The position numbers and the translations under genes are program-made. The notes under the pieces were generated by a model. It worked only from the letters and a program-made list of their open reading frames with translations, did not search any database and was not told the origin of the DNA. Shown piece by piece: positions 6,914 to 14,678 of a stretch of 57,938 nt of DNA. Source of the DNA: an uncultured Lachnospiraceae bacterium (GTDB lineage Bacteria; Bacillota; Clostridia; Lachnospirales; Lachnospiraceae); NCBI GenBank assembly GCA_910577275.1, contig CAJTMW010000027.1, positions 1-57,938 of the forward strand, read 5' to 3'. Every line of letters begins with the position of its first letter. Within the stretch, counting starts at the first letter, position 1.

Positions 6914-7789
6914 ATGAGATTAGGAGCATTGGAAGCAGGAGGCACAAAAATGGTTTGTGCCATTGGAGATGAAACAGGGAAAATTTTTGAACAGGTATCC
7001 ATACCGACCATAACGCCGGAGGAGACTGTTCCGAAGATGGTGGAGTATTTTAAAAAGGCAAATGTGGAAGCGCTTGGGATTGCCTGCTTCGGGCCTATCG
7101 ACCCGGATAAGAGTTCTCCTACCTATGGGCATATCACCAGCACGCCCAAGCTGCCCTGGCAGAATTACAATATCGTGAAGGCTTTCGAGGACGCCCTTGG
7201 ATGTCCTGCAGGCTTTGATACGGACGTCAACGGTTCCGTTCTCGGGGAAGTGACCTTCGGACAGGCAAAAGGGAAAAAGTGCGTTGCCTATGCAACCATC
7301 GGAACCGGAGTGGGCGTGGGCGTTTTCATTGAAGGAAAGCTTCTTCACGGTATGCTTCATCCCGAAGCGGGTCATGTGCTGATTCAAAGGCGGGCGGACG
7401 ATGGCTATCCGGGAAGATGCCCTTTCCACAAAAACTGTCTGGAAGGGATGGCAGCAGGCCCTGCCATAGAAGAACGCTGGGGGAAAAAGGCCATAGAGCT
7501 TAAGGATAAGAAGGAGGTCTGGGATTTGGAGGCTTATTATATCGCTCAGGCCCTTACCGGCTATGTGCTCACCCTTTCTCCCGAAATGATTATTTTAGGC
7601 GGAGGCGTTATGCATCAGGAACAGCTTTTCCCCATGATTAGAAATTATGTGAAGGAGATGCTGAACGGATATATTAAGACAGAAGAAATCGAGAACATGG
7701 ACAGCTACATAGTTCCGGCCAGCTTAAATGACGACCAGGGAATCATGGGATGCCTTGAGCTTGCCAGAAGGGCTCTCAAAAATGAATAG
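6914..7789 (+). CDS. ROK-family sugar kinase (fructokinase-like)
   Basis: A 291-residue ATP-dependent sugar kinase of the ROK family. It shows the N-terminal phosphate-binding LGALEAGGTKMVCAIG, the catalytic aspartate in FDTDVNGS (D104), the second phosphate motif ATIGTGVGVG, and a zinc site built from HPEAGH and the CPFHKNC cluster (about residues 155-178). This pattern is typical of the bacterial fructokinase branch (ScrK/GmuE-like), which makes fructose-6-phosphate. The gene directly precedes, by 12 bp, the GTPase-endonuclease fusion gene and is likely co-transcribed with it. A hairpin-forming GCCGGC pair lies just upstream. Fructose is the most likely substrate; mannose or another hexose is possible. 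Confidence 0.88.
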   Translation: MRLGALEAGGTKMVCAIGDETGKIFEQVSIPTITPEETVPKMVEYFKKANVEALGIACFGPIDPDKSSPTYGHITSTPKLPWQNYNIVKAFEDALGCPAGFDTDVNGSVLGEVTFGQAKGKKCVAYATIGTGVGVGVFIEGKLLHGMLHPEAGHVLIQRRADDGYPGRCPFHKNCLEGMAAGPAIEERWGKKAIELKDKKEVWDLEAYYIAQALTGYVLTLSPEMIILGGGVMHQEQLFPMIRNYVKEMLNGYIKTEEIENMDSYIVPASLNDDQGIMGCLELARRALKNE

Positions 7790-7801
7790 CGGGTGTTATT
7801 T

Positions 7802-10585
7802 ATGAGGAAGCTGGCAACGGGTATTCTGGCTCACGTGGATGCCGGGAAGACAACTTTATCGGAAGCCCTTCTTTATTTTGGCGGCAGTATCAGGAAACCA
7901 GGCCGGGTGGATAAGGGGGATGCATTCCTGGATACCTATGGTCAGGAGCGGGAGCGGGGAATTACGATTTTTTCCAAGGAGGCCAGAATTTCTTATAAGG
8001 CTCTGCAGCTTACGCTGTTAGATACTCCCGGCCATGTGGATTTTTCGGCGGAGATGGAGCGCACGCTTCAGGTTCTGGATATGGCAATCCTTGTTATCAG
8101 CGCAAGCGCCGGAGTCCAGGGGCACACCCGTACCCTGTGGAGGCTCCTTACCCGCTACGGCGTACCGGTTTTTGTGTTTGTCAATAAAATGGACCAGTCG
8201 GATACGGACAGGGAAACGATACTGGAAAAGTTAAAGGCAGATTTAAGTGAATTCTGTATTGACTTTACCTGTCAGGAGACCGAAGAATTTTTTGAAAATA
8301 TTGCCGTCAGCGACGAGGGGGCTTTGAATGAGTTCTTTACAACAGACCGGGTCTGCGACGAAACAATACAAAAGCTTATCAGGGAAAGAAAAATCTTTCC
8401 CTGCTTTTTTGGCTCCGCGTTAAAGCTTACCGGCGTGGAGGAATTGCTGAACGGGCTTTTGCGTTATACCGGCGGGACGGTATATCCTGCCGGGTTTGGG
8501 GCGCGTATTTACAAAATCACCCGGGACGCTCAGGGAAACAGGCTGACGCATATGAAAATCACGGGCGGAAGCCTGAAAGCCAGAGACGAGCTTTCCGGCA
8601 CAGGAGAAGCTTCCTTTCAGGGCGGAGGTCAGATTCGGACGAGAGAGCCGTGGACGGAAAAAATCAATCAAATCAGATTGTATTCGGGCGAGAAGTTTGA
8701 AACTCCCGCGGAGGTCACAGCCGGTGAAATATGCGCTGTTACCGGCCTGACCAAAACCCGGGCAGGAGAAGGGCTTGGTTTTGAGCGGGGAACGGTTCAT
8801 CCTGAGCTTTCCCCGATTTTGAGCTACAGCGTTTTACTGCCGGAAGGAATGGACGCCGCTGTGATGCTGCCAAAGCTTCGGCAGCTCGAGGAGGAGGAGC
8901 CTCAGCTTCATATCGTATGGGATGAGAGAATCAAAGAAATTAAGGCTCAGATTATGGGTCAGGTGCAAATAGAGGTTTACAGAAACCTGATTCGGGAACG
9001 CTTCGGTGTGGAGGTGGATTTCGGAACCGGCAGCATCGTTTATAAGGAAACCATTGCAAATACCGTGGAGGGCGTAGGGCATTTTGAGCCGCTCCGGCAT
9101 TATGCGGAGGTGCACCTTCTTCTGGAGCCCGGGCCTCCCGGAAGCGGCCTTAGGATTTCCTCGGACTGCCGGGAGGATTTGCTGGATTTGAACTGGCAGA
9201 GGCTGGTGCTCACCCATCTCGAGGAAAAGGAACACCTGGGAGTGCTCACTGGCGCGCCGATAACGGATATGAAAATCACCTTAAAGGCCGGCCGGGCGCA
9301 TTTAAAGCATACCGAGGGCGGCGATTTCCGGCAGGCTACCTACCGGGCGCTGCGTCAGGGGCTGATGCAGGCAGAAAACATTCTGTTAGAGCCCTATTAT
9401 GATTTCAGACTGGAAGTGCCGGATAGTGCGGTGGGTCGCGCCATGAGCGATTTGGATAAGATGCGGGGAACCTTTTCCCTGCAGCAGAGCGGTACGGGAA
9501 CGGCGGTTCTTGAGGGGATGGCGCCCATGGCGCTTTTGCAGGATTATCAGAAGGAAGTGATTTCCTACACAAAGGGAGCCGGACAGCTTCATTTAAGCCT
9601 GAAAGGATATTTCCCGTGCCATAACACGGAAGAGGTTCTGGAAAACGCCGGTTACGACCCGGAAAGAGATGTGGAGAATCCCTCTTCGTCTGTTTTCTGT
9701 GCCCACGGGGCGGGTTTTCTGGTGGCCTGGGACGAAGTGCCTTCCTACATGCATCTCGAGAGCTGTTTAAAAAATAAGGGAGACGAAAGCGGGTATACTG
9801 CGGCGGCGGACGGGGACGAGTGGAGCTGGCTTTCCGAAAGCGGGGAGGAGGGAATTTTTACCGTAAAGGGAGCGGAGCGCACCTCCGGCAGAGGAAAGGC
9901 AGGGGAAAATGGTTCCGCCTTTATCGGAACAGAGGAAATTGACGAAATATTAAACCGTACAGCCTACGCAAACCGGAAGGGAAACGGGGCGGGAAACCGT
10001 AACGGGTGGCGGAGGAACGGAAGAAAAGAGGAGGGCGCTCCCGCAAGGGAGGCGCAGACGCGTACTTATAAACAGACGCCGAAAAAAGAGGCATATCTTC
10101 TGGTTGACGGCTACAATGTGATATTTGCCTGGGATGAGCTGAAGGAACTGGCGGAAAAAAATCTGGACGGCGCCAGAGGGCGGCTCCTTGATTTGCTCTG
10201 CAATTATCAGGCGGTGAAGGGCTGCCAGTTGATTGCCGTGTTTGACGCCTATCGTCTGGCCGGGCATCCTACGGAGGTTTCGGACTATCACAACATTCAT
10301 GTGGTATTCACAAAGGAGGCGGAGACAGCCGACCAGTACATCGAAAAGTTTGCCCATGAAAACAGCCGCAAGTATGATGTAACCGTGGCTACCTCGGACG
10401 GACTGGAGCAGATTATCATTATCGGGGAAGGGTGTCATCTGATGTCCTCAAGGGAGCTGAAGGAGGACATAGAGCGTCTTTCCAGAGAGATTGTCCGGGA
10501 ATTTGAGGGTGCGAATCCGGGAAGAAGGGCCGGCGTGGGGGAAAAGCTGGCAGAGAAGATGGAGGGAATCAGGGAGAAGCTGTAG
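7802..10585 (+). CDS. TetM-like ribosomal GTPase fused to a Rae1/YacP-type mRNA endonuclease domain
   Basis: A 927-residue fusion (residues below count from a GTG three codons upstream, at 7793). The first two thirds are an EF-G-like translational GTPase close to ribosomal protection proteins: P-loop AHVDAGKTT (13-21), switch RGITIF, DTPGH and NKMD; domain II about 232-335, III 339-415, IV 415-535, V 535-610, then a TetM-like tail. TetM itself is about 640 residues. A basic Gly/Asn/Arg linker (about 690-765) joins a complete NYN/PIN-like domain matching B. subtilis Rae1 (YacP), with acidic residues D772 (VDGYN), D818 (FDAY), D847 (ETAD) and D869 (ATSD). Rae1 cleaves mRNA in the ribosomal A site, where TetM-like factors also bind. 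The TetM loop motif SPVS in domain IV is replaced (KHTEGGDFR), so tetracycline resistance should not be assumed. A ribosome-rescue or mRNA-decay factor is my inference. Confidence 0.9.
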   Translation: MRKLATGILAHVDAGKTTLSEALLYFGGSIRKPGRVDKGDAFLDTYGQERERGITIFSKEARISYKALQLTLLDTPGHVDFSAEMERTLQVLDMAILVISASAGVQGHTRTLWRLLTRYGVPVFVFVNKMDQSDTDRETILEKLKADLSEFCIDFTCQETEEFFENIAVSDEGALNEFFTTDRVCDETIQKLIRERKIFPCFFGSALKLTGVEELLNGLLRYTGGTVYPAGFGARIYKITRDAQGNRLTHMKITGGSLKARDELSGTGEASFQGGGQIRTREPWTEKINQIRLYSGEKFETPAEVTAGEICAVTGLTKTRAGEGLGFERGTVHPELSPILSYSVLLPEGMDAAVMLPKLRQLEEEEPQLHIVWDERIKEIKAQIMGQVQIEVYRNLIRERFGVEVDFGTGSIVYKETIANTVEGVGHFEPLRHYAEVHLLLEPGPPGSGLRISSDCREDLLDLNWQRLVLTHLEEKEHLGVLTGAPITDMKITLKAGRAHLKHTEGGDFRQATYRALRQGLMQAENILLEPYYDFRLEVPDSAVGRAMSDLDKMRGTFSLQQSGTGTAVLEGMAPMALLQDYQKEVISYTKGAGQLHLSLKGYFPCHNTEEVLENAGYDPERDVENPSSSVFCAHGAGFLVAWDEVPSYMHLESCLKNKGDESGYTAAADGDEWSWLSESGEEGIFTVKGAERTSGRGKAGENGSAFIGTEEIDEILNRTAYANRKGNGAGNRNGWRRNGRKEEGAPAREAQTRTYKQTPKKEAYLLVDGYNVIFAWDELKELAEKNLDGARGRLLDLLCNYQAVKGCQLIAVFDAYRLAGHPTEVSDYHNIHVVFTKEAETADQYIEKFAHENSRKYDVTVATSDGLEQIIIIGEGCHLMSSRELKEDIERLSREIVREFEGANPGRRAGVGEKLAEKMEGIREKL

Positions 10586-10609
10586 GGGGCGGAAATCACC
10601 ACCGCCCCC
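10585..10609. terminator. GC-rich hairpin between convergent genes
   Basis: GGGGGCGG (10585-10592) pairs with CCGCCCCC (10602-10609). It starts at the last base of the GTPase fusion gene and overlaps the end of the glycosyltransferase gene on the other strand. No U tract is present, so it is a weak or structural terminator. Confidence 0.45.
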
Positions 10610-12188
10610 AGAAAGTATAAATCAGCGTAATCAGAATACAAAATGCGACGGTTCCGCTGTTAATGATATGCATAACCGCCGCCCTTACCCTCTCGCCGGT
10701 TGAAACGGCAGGCACAGCAAGATAATATTTATTGCCGAGCCCCAAAGCGATGGAAACATAGACCAGACAGATGGCGACGTAACGGAAATCGCTGCTGCAG
10801 GTGTAAGGATAGACAATCACGAAAACGGCAAAAGAAATGAGCATAATTACATAGCCCACCAAGAGGAAAATACTGTCTTCCCGGCGGGTTCTTTTATTTA
10901 CAAGAACCATGATTAATAAAATAACGGTTGCAATTCCAAGAAGAAGCGCCAGTACAAAGGTTATCTGACACAATATCAGAAGAATATCAGGCAGGCCGGC
11001 AGGATATTCCTCCGCAAAAAGGGAGGTATGATACATAATAACCCAGGTGTTGTTGCATGCCCTGGCGCTGATAGGATGAAAAGGAAAAGTAAAATTCCAG
11101 TCGGAAAAGGCCGGAACGCCGAGACGCTCCCAGAGGCTGAAACCGGCAGTATACATGGGAGAAGTCTCACCCGGTACGGGAACGCCGGGCTTTTCACCGA
11201 AGCGAATCAGATTCCTTACTATCCATGACAGTCCAATGGGAGCCACAATCACACCGAAAATACAATAGTTTTTTACCCATTCAAGAATGTGGGCTTTTTT
11301 GCGGCTCCGCAGTACGGAGATAAAATGCATAAGAAAAATGATTGTCAGAGGAATTGCCAGAACCGCGCTGTTCAATTTGGTAATCATACCAAAGCCTATG
11401 TAAAGAGCCAGCCTGATAAGCCCGGCCAGATTTTTGGCGCGTATCCATTTTAAGGATTCCAGAATAATCAGGCACATGAAAAGAATTGTCAGCATGTCGT
11501 TGTTGACGCTTCCGGCCATTACAATGGTAGCCGGATGGAAAGCCATAAAGGCAAGCCCGATAAAAAGCCCCTTTCCTTTGATTTCAAGAACCTTCAAAAT
11601 CCGCCAGGTGATGGCCATGCACAGACAGGAGTAAAAAAGAGTAAGAATCTGCAGATTTTCAAAGGCCAAATCCTCGGCGACACCCAGGAAGATATTGAGC
11701 TGCAGCCACAGAAAAGAAATGATGTGGTGCAGAGGCGGGTGATAATAGGCAAAAAGCTCATAGGGATTGATATCCGGGAGCCTGTGAAACTTATAGATAT
11801 ATTCAATATAACCGATATGCCCGGGATTGACAAAGTCCGTTCCCATGCCGGTATATGCCCCGGCGTCATGCTGGCGTTCATAAAGTCCTGATAAAAGGAC
11901 GTAACCGCACCGCAGAAAGCATCCAAGGAGAATTATCATGAACACGGTACAGTTTTCCGACAGCCGTCCTGAAATTTTCAGATAAATAATAAGACCAACA
12001 TAAAAAATAAAGATAAGGGACAGCGCCAGAAGCTTTGTGTAATGGGAGCTGTAAAAAAAGCTGCTTCCCTGGGCGATGGCTGTCAGAAGACAGGAGACAA
12101 TAATGGAAAGTGTAACCGCAAGACCGGTTAACCCGGCCGGATTTTCGGAAAGAGAGGAAAAAGTGTTTTTTGAAAACAGATTTTTCAT
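10596..12188 (-). CDS. GT-C type membrane glycosyltransferase (family 39-like)
   Basis: A 530-residue integral membrane protein with about eleven to twelve hydrophobic segments. The first outside loop carries the acidic motif ERQHDAGAYTG, followed by INPYELFAYYHPPLHH, an arrangement typical of polyprenyl-phosphate-dependent GT-C enzymes (PMT/ArnT-like). Such enzymes transfer a sugar from a lipid-linked donor to a protein, lipid A-like or polymer acceptor outside the membrane. It sits 142 bp downstream of a lipoprotein gene on the same strand and may share its transcript. The start follows GAAAGGAACT. Donor and acceptor are unknown. Confidence 0.8.
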   Translation of the reverse strand: MKNLFSKNTFSSLSENPAGLTGLAVTLSIIVSCLLTAIAQGSSFFYSSHYTKLLALSLIFIFYVGLIIYLKISGRLSENCTVFMIILLGCFLRCGYVLLSGLYERQHDAGAYTGMGTDFVNPGHIGYIEYIYKFHRLPDINPYELFAYYHPPLHHIISFLWLQLNIFLGVAEDLAFENLQILTLFYSCLCMAITWRILKVLEIKGKGLFIGLAFMAFHPATIVMAGSVNNDMLTILFMCLIILESLKWIRAKNLAGLIRLALYIGFGMITKLNSAVLAIPLTIIFLMHFISVLRSRKKAHILEWVKNYCIFGVIVAPIGLSWIVRNLIRFGEKPGVPVPGETSPMYTAGFSLWERLGVPAFSDWNFTFPFHPISARACNNTWVIMYHTSLFAEEYPAGLPDILLILCQITFVLALLLGIATVILLIMVLVNKRTRREDSIFLLVGYVIMLISFAVFVIVYPYTCSSDFRYVAICLVYVSIALGLGNKYYLAVPAVSTGERVRAAVMHIINSGTVAFCILITLIYTFWGRW

Positions 12189-12329
12189 TGGTAGTTCCTT
12201 TCAGTAATATTAATTTTACATTTAATTATTGGAGAGCGATTTCACAGTCAAAGACCCCAAAGCAAGCTGACGGGCAAACCTGCAATGCAGCGGAGGCAAG
12301 ACCAGAAATTGACTTATTAGCCACCAAAA

Positions 12330-13388
12330 TCAGTAAACCGCCGTCACGTCCACTATCTGATTATCCTTCACCTGAAAGCTCCAGATGGAGTGTCCGGGAA
12401 GCCGGTGTTCTGTTAAATACCATATGTTATCAATGCGGGTAATATAATATGGAGTACCGCCGCCGATAAAGTTGTCATAGACGTCCTCATAATTCCCAGA
12501 GGCCAGGTCGTCCAGGCTTTTGACCCTAAGCATGGTGGCATGGTCCTGATTGCCGGTATTGTCGGTGGAGATGGTAATATAAAAATAATCCTCTATCCGG
12601 GTGAGCTGAATCATCCCGGCCATCTCGTCCGGAACCGGATATTCCTTTTTAATTTTAAAGGTATACAAATCGGCCTCTATGATACGGGCATTCCCCGTAC
12701 CGGATACAAAGTAGATGCTGTCGTCAATAATAGTGAAGGAGCGCACATAAGTATTGTCCAGCGAGGGAATGGAGCGGATTTCCGTCAGGTACATCCGGGA
12801 ATCGTTTTCCGGGTGGCGGAAAAGAAACATCTCCCCGCTCTGAGAGCTCCATGCGTAAAAGGTGTCCGTATATTCGTCGTAAACGATATAATGAGGCCGG
12901 TTGCCGATGCCGTTGAATTCTTGCGTGGGGACAAAAACAGGCTGTCCGCCCCCATTCATTTCTTTTTCCATAACCAGAATCCGGTTGTTTTCCGTATCGT
13001 CAATCAAATAGACAAGGCCGTCGCTTGCCAGCGTATGCCCCATGGAAATATCCCCTGTCATCACCAGCCATTCGTAGAGAGGGTCGGTTAAATTGTCATG
13101 GTAAATGACCTGATTATTGTAGCAGTCCACAATAAAGTAGGTGTCTTCCACCTTTGTAATGTAGGTGGGAACGCTTAAAGTGGGGTAGGGATTGTTCGGT
13201 ATGGCATTTGAAAGGGAGCGGTCAAAGGAGAGCTCATCCGACTCCGCAAGGAAATTTTCCGGCACATAGGGAGCTTCCGGCTCCGGCCTTTTGCCGCCGC
13301 AGGCGGTAAGAAGGCTTCCCGCAAATAAGACGAACAGGGATAATATTATTTTTTTTATGGCGTTTGATTTTATCTGTGTTGTATTCAT
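12330..13388 (-). CDS. Secreted lipoprotein with a propeller-like repeat fold
   Basis: A 352-residue predicted lipoprotein with signal peptide and lipobox LLTACGG (lipidated Cys30). The mature part is built of repeated short strands such as YITKVEDTYFIVDCYNNQVIYHD, VYLIDDTENNRILVM and SIYFVSGTGNARIIEADL (quoted in part), as in NHL/WD-type beta-propellers. It probably displays a ligand-binding or scaffolding propeller on the outer face of the membrane. It precedes the GT-C glycosyltransferase on the same strand, which suggests a joint role in surface glycan handling. No Shine-Dalgarno sequence is visible, and a strong promoter (13395-13423) would start transcription right at the ATG, so the mRNA may be leaderless. 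I do not recognise a named family. Confidence 0.75.
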   Translation of the reverse strand: MNTTQIKSNAIKKIILSLFVLFAGSLLTACGGKRPEPEAPYVPENFLAESDELSFDRSLSNAIPNNPYPTLSVPTYITKVEDTYFIVDCYNNQVIYHDNLTDPLYEWLVMTGDISMGHTLASDGLVYLIDDTENNRILVMEKEMNGGGQPVFVPTQEFNGIGNRPHYIVYDEYTDTFYAWSSQSGEMFLFRHPENDSRMYLTEIRSIPSLDNTYVRSFTIIDDSIYFVSGTGNARIIEADLYTFKIKKEYPVPDEMAGMIQLTRIEDYFYITISTDNTGNQDHATMLRVKSLDDLASGNYEDVYDNFIGGGTPYYITRIDNIWYLTEHRLPGHSIWSFQVKDNQIVDVTAVY

Positions 13389-13394
13389 ATGACT

Positions 13395-13423
13395 ATTATA
13401 AATTTTTTACTGTTAATATACAA
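13395..13423 (-). promoter_or_regulatory. Promoter positioned for a leaderless mRNA
   Basis: On the minus strand TTGTAT (13418-13423), 17-bp spacer, perfect TATAAT (13395-13400). The -10 box ends only 6 bp before the lipoprotein ATG at 13388, so transcription would begin at or next to the start codon. Confidence 0.6.
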
Positions 13424-13441
13424 CTTATTTTTCCTGACGCC

Positions 13442-13469
13442 GTCATTTTATGTTAAAATCTAAAATGAC
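13442..13469. repeat. Perfect inverted repeat in the divergent intergenic region
   Basis: GTCATTTTA (13442-13450) and TAAAATGAC (13461-13469) form a 9-bp perfect dyad around a 10-nt centre that includes TTAAAAT. It lies between the divergent lipoprotein and 58-residue membrane-protein genes and could be an operator for either. Confidence 0.5.
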
Positions 13470-13575
13470 CCGTTTACAACATCCGTCAGACATTTCACAT
13501 CAAATCAGTTGCGAAGGTTCCCGGGACGGTCGAAAGAAATAACAAAGTATAGCGATAATTAAGGAGGTAACAACA

Positions 13576-13752
13576 ATGCGTCATGTATACATTCGCATAA
13601 TTATAAGTCTGATTTGGCTGGCAGCGGTTCTCGTAAGCGGTATCTCCGGCAACCTGGAGAACGCCGCGCTCTATGCGCTTCCCGGCGCAGTAATTTTGTA
13701 TTCCGCCTATGCGGCATGGAAAAAGGAAAAAGACAGCAGGAATGACAGTTAA
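13576..13752 (+). CDS. Small 58-residue membrane protein of unknown function
   Basis: A short open frame with a strong ribosome binding site (TAAGGAGGTAACAACAATG, 7-8 nt spacing). It encodes a 58-residue protein with two hydrophobic stretches, about residues 6-24 (IRIIISLIWLAAVLVSGIS) and 30-46 (ALYALPGAVILYSAYAA), then a charged tail KKEKDSRNDS. The layout, with two short helices and both ends probably inside, is that of small phage-shock-like or transporter-accessory membrane proteins, but I recognise no family. It lies 67 bp before the GNAT-YoaP gene on the same strand and may be co-transcribed. Confidence that it is translated comes from the ribosome binding site and the clean membrane-protein composition. 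Confidence 0.65.
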   Translation: MRHVYIRIIISLIWLAAVLVSGISGNLENAALYALPGAVILYSAYAAWKKEKDSRNDS

Positions 13753-13819
13753 AAGTGAAACTTTGCAGGGCGAAGGGAAGATACAAGAAAGCAAAACATA
13801 GGGAAAAGGGGAAAAGAAA

Positions 13820-14575
13820 ATGGAACTTGTGAAAATAACTCACGAAAATATAGAGCAGGAGCATATCTGCTGCGCCATAGCGAACAATAAAGATATTCAG
13901 GTGATGTCAAAAAAGAACTGGCTGAGGGAGAGGCTGGACGAAGGGCTTGTTTTTCTGAAAGGCGATGTCCGGGGAAAGTGCTTTATCGAGTATATTCCGG
14001 CTGAGTGTGCGTGGGCGCCGGTTGAGGCAGAGGGCTATATGTACATCGACTGTCTGTGGGTATCAGGGCAGTTTAAAGGCCACGGGTATTCGAACCTTTT
14101 GCTGAATCAGTGTATGGAGGATTGCAGGGCGAAGGGGAAAAGGGGACTTGTTACCCTGTCTTCCAAAAAGAAAAAGGGATTTCTTTCCGACCCGGAATAC
14201 ATGAAGTATAAGGGCTTTACGACAGCGGACACGGCGGAGCCTTATTTTGAGCTATTGTATCTGCCTTTCGATGAAAGCGGGGATAAACCGGCCTTTAAAA
14301 GCGCGGTGCATTCGCATGAGGGTATGCCGGGCGGATTCGTGCTGTATTATACGAACCAGTGTCCTTTTACGGCGAAGTACGTGCCGCTGATTGAGGAAAT
14401 GGCAGGGGCAAGGGGAGTTGAATTTCATGCGGTGCATATTCAGTCCGGGGAGGAGGCGCGAAACGCCCCCACGCCTTTTACTACCTATTCGCTTTTTTAT
14501 AACGGGGAATTTGTGACCCATGAGATATTGTCGGAGAAGAAATTTGAAAAAATTCTTGTAAGTAAGGGATTGTAG
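13820..14575 (+). CDS. GNAT acetyltransferase with C-terminal YoaP-like domain
   Basis: A 251-residue two-domain protein. The N-terminal half (about 1-150) is a GNAT fold with the acetyl-CoA loop region VSGQFKGHGYSNLLLNQC, where Q/R-x-x-G-x-G/S motif positions are recognisable. The C-terminal part (about 165-251) resembles the YoaP domain: GFVLYYTNQCPFTAKYVP, followed by a thioredoxin-like strand order and TPFTTYSLFYNGEFVTHEI. The single cysteine in NQCPFT is in the place of a redox cysteine. Proteins with this fusion are common in Clostridia, but their acetyl acceptor is not known to me. The start follows GGGGAAAAG. It may form a transcription unit with the small membrane protein upstream. 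Confidence 0.85.
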   Translation: MELVKITHENIEQEHICCAIANNKDIQVMSKKNWLRERLDEGLVFLKGDVRGKCFIEYIPAECAWAPVEAEGYMYIDCLWVSGQFKGHGYSNLLLNQCMEDCRAKGKRGLVTLSSKKKKGFLSDPEYMKYKGFTTADTAEPYFELLYLPFDESGDKPAFKSAVHSHEGMPGGFVLYYTNQCPFTAKYVPLIEEMAGARGVEFHAVHIQSGEEARNAPTPFTTYSLFYNGEFVTHEILSEKKFEKILVSKGL

Positions 14576-14629
14576 GGAGTGCGGACAGGCTTTGCCAGGC
14601 AACTTTTAACTGTCTTTTTCGGCGTTATA

Positions 14630-14638
14630 TGATATAAT
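14630..14638 (+). promoter_or_regulatory. Extended -10 promoter of the first acyltransferase gene
   Basis: TGATATAAT is an extended -10 element (TGn plus a perfect TATAAT at 14633-14638). No good -35 box lies 17 bp upstream, which extended -10 promoters tolerate. The gene start at 14679 follows 40 bp later. Confidence 0.55.
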
Positions 14639-14678
14639 AAAGAAACTGCAAATGAAAAACATTTTTGAGGGAGAGGTT

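Noticed and set aside
7802..10585. Calling the large GTPase a tetracycline-resistance gene
   Set aside because: Overall family similarity is clear, but the TetM loop motif SPVS is absent and a nuclease domain is attached. Resistance would be an unsupported transfer of function.
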